From Streptomyces tuirus (GTDB taxonomy: Bacteria > Actinomycetota > Actinomycetes > Streptomycetales > Streptomycetaceae), in contig JAGTPG010000002.1 in the NCBI GenBank assembly GCA_018195615.1, positions 3,538,501-3,602,500 of the forward strand: a stretch of DNA of 64,000 bases, in the 5' to 3' direction. The stretch's first letter is position 1. Each line of letters starts with the position of its first letter. Shown here in pieces: positions 59,012-64,000 of the stretch. The position numbers and the translations under genes are program-made. The notes beneath the pieces are model-generated. The model saw nothing but the letters and a program-made list of their open reading frames with translations. It was not told the DNA's origin and did no database searches.

Positions 59012-60605
59012 TCTCCACCCTGGCCCGGCTCGAGGCCGTCAGTACGGGCCGCGCCCAGCCCGCCGCCACCGTCCGGCACCGGCATCTCTCCGACCATCCG
59101 CTGGTGTTCGTGCCGCTCACCACCGCCGGTGAGGCCGGTGCCCCGCTCGGCGCGCTGGTCGGCACCGACCGGGACGCGCCGCGTCTGCTGGTCGTCCCGC
59201 AGCCCCGCGACCGCGACCTCAGGTTCGCGTTCCTGGCCGAGCTGGCGGACGTGGTCCTGCCGTACGTCGACATGTACGCCGAGGCCGTGGAGGCCGCCGA
59301 GCGCACCGAGACCGACCCCGAGACCGGCAAGCGGGTCAAGGTCGAGGTCGACCTGTGCGCGGACGCCCCGCAGCTGATCGTGCCGAGCCGGGCGGGCATC
59401 GACCTGGTGCGGCTGCTCGGGCGCTCCATGCGCTTCCGGCGTACGGCGGAGCAGGACCCGGAGGCTCCGTATCCGGCGCCGCCGCGGGTGCCGCTGCTGG
59501 GGCGGTGGCTCACGCACTTCGGGGAGCGGGCCCGGGTGCCCGGCTCCTCGCTGCTGCTCGCCATGACCGATGTCCTCGGCCGGCACTGGGCGACCGGCCA
59601 GTCCACCCTGGAGGACCAGCACCTGGGGGCGCTGCTCGCCTGGATCGACCCGCCGGAGGGCGAGAGCGGTGCCGAGGCGGCACTGCGGGCCGAGCTGGAG
59701 CGGGATGCCAAGGGCCAGCTGACGTGTCCCCCGCCGGCCCCGCCACCGACCCCGCGTTCGACAACAAGCTGCTCGCCCCGGCCATCGAGCGCTACGACCG
59801 CGCCCGCACCGCCCTCGCCGCCGCCGAGGACGGCCTGGAGGCCGACGACCGGCTCGGTGCGCTGACCGCCGCCGAGCGGGAGATCCGCGACCTGGTCCTC
59901 AGCCGCACCCGGCCCACCTGGGACACGGTCTGGCGGGGCCTGGACCTGCTGCGGGAGCTGCCCGAGGGGGCGCACGTCGAGGAGCGGTGGACCCGCGACC
60001 GCTGGTCGTTCACCGGCCACCGCGACCGGGTCCTGGCCGGCGAGCCCCCGCAGCCGCGCCGCGACGACGCCGTCACCGCCGCGAACAAACTCGCCACGCG
60101 CGAGCGCGAACAGGCCCGGCTGGAGGCGCAGGAGGCCCTCGACGACCCGCTGGTGATGGCGGGACGGAGGCTGTCCGGGGAGGCGTTCACGGGCGAGGTC
60201 ACCGATGTCGTGATGGCGTACAGCGAGGGCAAGCGGCCCAGCCCACGCCCGCTGGTCACCGTGCGCACGGACGATCGGCCGCATCTCGGGGAGCGGGCAA
60301 AGGTGTACCGGTCGCTGGGCGGGAAGCCGCAGTCGGCGGAGTTCGTCGGGACCGAAGAAAGGGCCGAGGACGACGGGGCGTACGTCGTGCTGCGGGTGCT
60401 CGACAAGATGGGCCGCGGCAAGGAGCCCGAGCCGGGGTCGGTGCCGGAGAAGGGCGACCGGATCTGCTTCACGCTCTTCGAGCACGAGCAGCGGGGCGGC
60501 GCGAAGCTGCCCGACCCGGAGGACACGCCGTGGACACACGGCGGCCCGCCCGGCGAGGCGACCTTGGAGGCCGCCGACCCGGTGACCGAGGAGGATGTGC
60601 TGTGA
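59002..60605 (+). CDS. Unknown protein between nuclease and helicase, frameshifted
   Basis: A 534-residue soluble protein (V-S-L-I-S-T start, GTG 59002). The N-terminal half is rich in charged and hydrophobic residues without a known motif; from DPLVMAGRRLSGEAFTGEVT onward the C-terminal part looks beta-rich (PRPLVTVRTDDRP, YVVLRVLDKMG, GDRICFTLFEH), compatible with an OB or beta-barrel domain. The C5 run 59728-59732 is one short. It overlaps both neighbours, nuclease stop and helicase start (GTGA), so all three are translationally coupled. The function is not recognised; an adaptor or DNA-binding subunit is a guess. Confidence 0.7.
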
Positions 60606-61936
60606 CCACGGTGTTCGACCCCTCGGCCGCCGCGGCCCGGGCCATCGGCGCGATCCTCCACGACACGCTGCACGGCACCGCGCGCGGTGTCGTCGTGGAC
60701 TCCCCGCCCGGCGCCGGCAAGTCCACGCTCGTGGTCCGCGCGGCCCTGGACCTGGCCGAGGCCGGTCGCCCGCTGATGGTGGTCGCGCAGACCAACGCCC
60801 AGGTCGACGACCTCGTCCTGCGGCTCGCCGAGAAGAACCCCGAGCTGCCGGTGGGCCGGTTGCACAGCAGTGACGCCGACCCGTACGACAAGGCGCTCGA
60901 CGACCTGCCGAACGTCCGCAAGTCGGCGAAGGCGGGCGACCTCGCGGGGCTGGCCGTGGTGATCTCGACGGCGGCGAAGTGGGCACATGTGAAGATCGAC
61001 GAGCCGTGGCGGCACGCGATCGTCGACGAGGCCTACCAGATGCGCTCGGACGCGCTGCTCGCGGTCGCCGGGCTGTTCGAGCGGGCGTTGTTCGTGGGCG
61101 ACCCGGGGCAGCTGGACCCGTTCGCGATCGTGGGCAGCGAGCAGTGGGCGGGCCTCGCGTACGACCCGTCGGCCTCGGCGGTCACGACCCTGCTCGCGCA
61201 CAACCCGGACCTGCCCCAGCACCGCCTGCCGGTGTCCTGGCGGCTCCCGGCGTCCGCGGCGCCCCTGGTCTCGGACGCCTTCTACCCGTACACGCCGTTC
61301 CGCAGCGGCACCGGCCCCGGCGACCGCGGCCTGTCCTTCGCCGTGCCGTCCGACGGCTCGGGCCCCGACCGGGTGATCGACGAGGCGGCCGAGTCGGGCT
61401 GGGGCCTGCTGGAGCTGCCCGCCCGGCACACCCCGCGCACGGACCCGGAGGCGGTACGGGCCGTGGCGACGGTGGTACGGCGCCTGCTGGACCGGGGCGG
61501 CGCGGCGACGTCGGAGCGCTCACCGGTGCCCTCTGCCCTCACCCCCGACCGGATCGCCGTCGGCACGGCCCACCGGGACCAGGCGGCGGCAGTGCGTACC
61601 GCCCTGGCCGATCTCGGCGTCACCGATGTGGTCGTGGACACGGCGAACCGGCTCCAGGGCCGGGAGTACGACGTCACCGTGGTCCTGCACCCCCTCTCCG
61701 GCCGCCCCGACGCCACCGCCTTCCACCTCGAAACGGGCCGCCTCTGCGTCCTCGCCTCCCGCCACCGGCACGCCTGCGTCGTGGTCTGCCGGGCGGGAGT
61801 GAGCGACCTGCTCGACGACTATCCGTCGACGGAGCCGGTCCAGCTGGGGACGGTGGTGAAATTTCCCGACGGGTGGGAGGCGAATCACGCGGTGCTGGCG
61901 CACCTGGCGGAACACCGGGTCGTGTGGCGTCCGTGA
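60602..61936 (+). CDS. SF1 helicase, UPF1/Dna2-like
   Basis: A 444-residue ATPase. Walker A is PPGAGKST with Lys40; motif Ia contains VVAQTNAQVDDLVLRL; motif II is VDEAYQM (Asp142; DEAY instead of DEAQ); motif III is GDPGQLDPF (Gln170); motif V is VDTANRLQGREYDVTVV near residue 350 and motif VI is GRLCVLASRHRHA. The order and the DEA-x / GDPGQL / QGRE set match UPF1-like SF1B helicases, the group that includes Dna2. The conserved Arg of motif VI (VALTRAR in relatives) is altered. Intact. The final 22 residues are duplicated downstream as a tandem repeat. Confidence 0.88.
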   Translation: MTTVFDPSAAAARAIGAILHDTLHGTARGVVVDSPPGAGKSTLVVRAALDLAEAGRPLMVVAQTNAQVDDLVLRLAEKNPELPVGRLHSSDADPYDKALDDLPNVRKSAKAGDLAGLAVVISTAAKWAHVKIDEPWRHAIVDEAYQMRSDALLAVAGLFERALFVGDPGQLDPFAIVGSEQWAGLAYDPSASAVTTLLAHNPDLPQHRLPVSWRLPASAAPLVSDAFYPYTPFRSGTGPGDRGLSFAVPSDGSGPDRVIDEAAESGWGLLELPARHTPRTDPEAVRAVATVVRRLLDRGGAATSERSPVPSALTPDRIAVGTAHRDQAAAVRTALADLGVTDVVVDTANRLQGREYDVTVVLHPLSGRPDATAFHLETGRLCVLASRHRHACVVVCRAGVSDLLDDYPSTEPVQLGTVVKFPDGWEANHAVLAHLAEHRVVWRP

Positions 61937-62270
61937 CCCACACCGGCCAACACGCCCCTCCGCCGGCCGGAGGCCGGTACGCCGCCGGAGGCGGCCGAAA
62001 TGGCAGCCCCGACGGGTGGGAGGCGAATCACGCGGTGCTGGCGCACCTGGCGGAACACCGGGTCGTGTGGCATCCGTGACCCACACCGGCCAACACGCCC
62101 CCTCCGCCGGCCGGAGGCCGGTACGCCGCCGGAGGCGGCCGAAATGGCAGCCCCGACGGGTGGGAGGCGAATCACGCGGTGCTGGCGCACCTGGCGGAAC
62201 ACCGGGTCGTGTGGCATCCGTGACCCACACCGGCCAACACGCCCCCTCCGCCGGCCGGAGGCCGGAATGC
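61868..62270 (+). repeat. Three 143/144-bp tandem copies including the helicase 3' end
   Basis: Copies start at 61868, 62011 and 62155. Each begins with codons for DGWEANHAVLAHLAEHRVVW, then a stop, then a palindromic GC-rich tail (GCCGGCCGGAGGCCGG and GCCGCCGGAGGCGGCC). The first two differ by a few bases only (cgtccg against catccg; one C more in copy 2); the third loses similarity after about 62265. Between 61937 and 62445 I see no gene. Confidence 0.93.
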
Positions 62271-62445
62271 CGCCGGAAGGGGGCCGGAAAACGCAGTGTG
62301 TGGCATCCGTGACCCGCTCCCGGGCGAACGCCGAGTGGTGTGGCAGCCGTACCACTACGGCGATGCCCACTTGCGCGCCCGCGAGACAATGGACGGTGGC
62401 CCACTGCACCGGGAGGGTCAGCGCGACGTACGAGGAGGAGAAGAC

Positions 62446-62814
62446 ATGGCGGAGCCCACGCCGCGTCGGAACGAACCGCGGCTACGCCCCGCGCCCCTGC
62501 TCTTCGAGCCCGCGGAGGCGGCCTCCGACCCTGAGCACTTCTTCGACCTCGAGTCGATCGACGATCCACGCGCGCTGCTGGCCCGCGCCACGGAGCTGAC
62601 GCAGGCGTTCCGGGCCGCGGCGGACCGGGCGGTGGAGTACCAGGCGATGGCGGCGGCACAGCTGGCCGATCCACGGCGCTTCGACCGGCTGACGGCGGCG
62701 GACATCGCCGAGCGGGCCGAGTGGACCGAGGACTACGCCAAGAAGATGGTCGAGTTCGGGCGGGATCTGATGCGCGGCGGCGGCGAGGGCCGGGGGCCTG
62801 TCGATCCGCTCTGA
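62446..62814 (+). CDS. Small conserved hypothetical protein
   Basis: A 122-residue acidic, helical protein (MAEPTPRRNEPRLRPAPLLF start; LTQAFRAAADRAVEYQAMAAAQLADP). GAGGAG (62432-62437) supports the ATG. No known family was recognised. The upstream space is the helicase-tail repeat. Confidence 0.72.
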   Translation: MAEPTPRRNEPRLRPAPLLFEPAEAASDPEHFFDLESIDDPRALLARATELTQAFRAAADRAVEYQAMAAAQLADPRRFDRLTAADIAERAEWTEDYAKKMVEFGRDLMRGGGEGRGPVDPL

Positions 62815-62941
62815 GACCGGAGGATCCGGCCGTGTCACCGATCTCCATGGCATATGCCAGGCGGGCAAGATACTCCCTCCCACCCCCGCCTGTCCCGGTT
62901 TCCCGCAACCCTCGGGAACCGCACGTTCACAGCCGGTAGAT

Positions 62942-63553
62942 GTGGATGCCATGAGCAGCTCATGGAACGCCTCCCATGTCACCCCTGACGGAGCCGCCTG
63001 GCTCGCCTCGGCAGGAACGTATCCCCGGAGCACGCTCGCCCTCTGGGAGGAGCGGCCGGACGCACCGGTCGTGCTGCCCTGCGGCTCGGTCTTCGACATC
63101 GTCAGCGCACCGGCGATGTTCGGGCGGCGGATGCTCGACCGCCTGTGGGACGACGGACCCGGCTCGGGCCCGGTCGCGGAGTTCCGGGGCCGGATGCTGC
63201 TGTTCGCCGCGCCGGGCACGGCCCAGCGGTTGCCGGTGTTGCTAGAGTGGGAGGAGTGGGGCACCCACGGCGTCCAGGACACCCCCGGCAGGGACGACCG
63301 GGTCGGCCGCACCACCGCCGTACCGCCGCTCCTGTGCCACGGCACCGGCGACGCGGTGACCGTCCCGCCCCCGGCGGAGAGCACCTGCCCCGCCCGCTGG
63401 CTCGTCGCCCCCGACACCCGTCAGCCCTGGCTGCCGGGGCCCGAGGTACTGCTGTGGGCGGCCGTGCGGGCAGCCCGTTCGGCCGTGCGGATATCGATTT
63501 TTCCTCCCGCCGACCAGGATGCTAAGGTCTACGACGTCAGCAGGCGCCGCTAG
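62942..63553 (+). CDS. Bifunctional primase/polymerase-like (PrimPol) domain protein
   Basis: A 203-residue protein that matches my memory of Streptomyces proteins annotated as bifunctional DNA primase/polymerase N-terminal domain: VLPCGSVFDIVSAPAMFGRRMLDRLW near residue 42, GRMLLFAAPGTAQRLPVLLEW near 80 and PPLLCHGTGDAVTVPPP near 123. The catalytic DxD triad of PrimPols is not evident, so activity is doubtful. Start ATG 62942; 62951 is an alternative. Its stop TAG (63551-63553) is inside the first 10 bases of tRNA-Lys, so the true end may differ. Confidence 0.72.
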   Translation: MDAMSSSWNASHVTPDGAAWLASAGTYPRSTLALWEERPDAPVVLPCGSVFDIVSAPAMFGRRMLDRLWDDGPGSGPVAEFRGRMLLFAAPGTAQRLPVLLEWEEWGTHGVQDTPGRDDRVGRTTAVPPLLCHGTGDAVTVPPPAESTCPARWLVAPDTRQPWLPGPEVLLWAAVRAARSAVRISIFPPADQDAKVYDVSRRR

Positions 63554-63617
63554 CTCAGTTGGTTAGAGCAGCTGACTCTTAATCAGCGGGTCCGGGGTTC
63601 GAGTCCCTGGCGGCGCA
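63544..63617 (+). tRNA. tRNA-Lys (CTT)
   Basis: The acceptor stem GCGCCGC (63544-63550) pairs with GCGGCGC; the D-arm is GCTC...GAGC; anticodon loop CTCTTAA gives CTT (Lys); T-arm GGGTTCGAGTCC. CCA is not encoded. A TAAGGT -10-like hexamer lies about 20 bases upstream. Confidence 0.97.
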
Positions 63618-63623
63618 CAGACA

Positions 63624-63656
63624 GCAGAGGCCTCTCGCGTAAGCGAGGGGCCTTTG
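63624..63656 (+). terminator. Terminator after tRNA-Lys
   Basis: An 11-bp stem AGGCCTCTCGC / GCGAGGGGCCT (63628-63653, one G.U) with loop GTAA is followed by TTGG. Confidence 0.85.
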
Positions 63657-63673
63657 GCGTGCCGGCGACGCGC

Positions 63674-64000
63674 TCAGCTCCCGACCGTGATCCTCACCGT
63701 CCACGCTCCCGAAGCCGTGCGCCCCTCCACCTCCACCCGCACCCCCTCCCCCGGCACCGTGAAGCTCTCCCCGGCACCGATCGGCGCGTCCGCGAGGGGC
63801 GGATAGACCGAGTCCTCCCAGCAGGCCTCGGTGCGCGGATGGGCGTCGATCACCTCGATGGGCCCGCCGCCGGACTGGGCCTCGCCCCGCACCCTGTACA
63901 CCAGCACCCCCTGCCGGCAGGCCCGCAGGTCGTTGCCCACCGGCCCGCGCGCCTCGAAGGCGAGCACGCTGTCGCGGCCCGTGCGCACCACCGCGAGCTT
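63674..64000 (-). CDS. 3' end of a secreted protein (M6-type metalloprotease-like), 5' part outside
   Basis: The last 108 residues of a protein that continues past the right edge. The visible part (LAFEARGPVGNDLRAC, GVLVYRV, EACWEDSVYPPLADAP and a beta-rich end) resembles the C-terminal domain of Streptomyces M6-family metalloproteases, as I remember them. No catalytic motif is inside the window, so the assignment is weak. Cys residues suggest an extracytoplasmic location. Confidence 0.45.
   Translation of the reverse strand, partial: KLAVVRTGRDSVLAFEARGPVGNDLRACRQGVLVYRVRGEAQSGGGPIEVIDAHPRTEACWEDSVYPPLADAPIGAGESFTVPGEGVRVEVEGRTASGAWTVRITVGS

Noticed and set aside
59792..61429. 545-codon minus-strand frame across the helicase
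   Set aside because: Opposite a helicase with all motifs in the right order; no start signal or motif of its own.
61868..62270. CRISPR array
   Set aside because: Units are 143-144 bp without spacers and contain coding sequence of the helicase.

Overview
The window is high-GC actinobacterial chromosome, almost certainly Streptomyces. The evidence is the extreme third-position G/C bias, the complete desferrioxamine locus desEABCD with DmdR1-type iron boxes, adpA carrying a TTA (bldA) codon next to ornA, and a CebR-controlled cebR-cebEFG-bglC locus. Gene order resembles the S. coelicolor SCO2770-SCO2815 core region as I remember it; this was not checked by alignment.

Layout. 1-3.2 kb: 3' end of a membrane glycosyltransferase, a small conserved protein and a secreted HExxH protein. 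3.2-9.0 kb: a symporter / agmatinase-like ureohydrolase / ThDP enzyme operon, divergent from a PucR regulator. 9.1-18.5 kb: acyl-CoA metabolism, with a TesB thioesterase, an acyl-CoA dehydrogenase, and a TetR gene divergent from a leucine/isovalerate degradation operon (carboxylase beta and alpha, HMG-CoA lyase, acyl-CoA dehydrogenase). 18.7-26.1 kb: desferrioxamine synthesis and uptake under two iron boxes. 26.2-32.8 kb: a gutted TnpB element, a DUF4429-like protein, a metallophosphatase, glmS and stress or transport genes. 33.2-36.1 kb: adpA, ornA, tRNA-His. 36.2-38.6 kb: an MFS exporter, a Nudix hydrolase and a decayed kinase gene. 38.6-44.8 kb: the ceb cellobiose locus. 44.9-50.2 kb: a VapBC pair and an alpha-galactosidase/ABC operon, possibly inserted. 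50.4-56.8 kb: a two-component system, a spermidine-synthase-like gene, an HTH/repeat regulator and a histidine phosphatase. 56.9-61.9 kb: a PAP2 phosphatase, then an overlapping operon of an iron-staple RecB-type nuclease, an unknown protein and a UPF1-like SF1 helicase, i.e. the two catalytic halves of eukaryotic Dna2 on separate chains. 61.9-64 kb: a tandem repeat derived from the helicase tail, two small genes, tRNA-Lys and the 3' end of a secreted-protein gene.

Sequence quality. About 30 sites in 28 otherwise conserved genes need one extra G or C, nearly all inside a short G/C run, to restore one full-length reading frame. Every restored length is a whole number of codons, and all shifts have the same sign. 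This looks like homopolymer contraction in an unpolished assembly rather than decay. I therefore annotate these genes as CDS across the shift and give the run where the base seems lost. Two loci do not fit that explanation and look genuinely damaged: the TnpB remnant (26.2 kb) and the kinase gene (37.9-38.6 kb).

How the genes work together. Iron limitation would release the DmdR-type repressor and induce desE and desABCD. Cello-oligosaccharides would release CebR and induce CebEFG import and BglC hydrolysis. A TetR protein with two 16-bp operators probably controls itself and the leucine operon. AdpA is translationally tied to development through its TTA codon.
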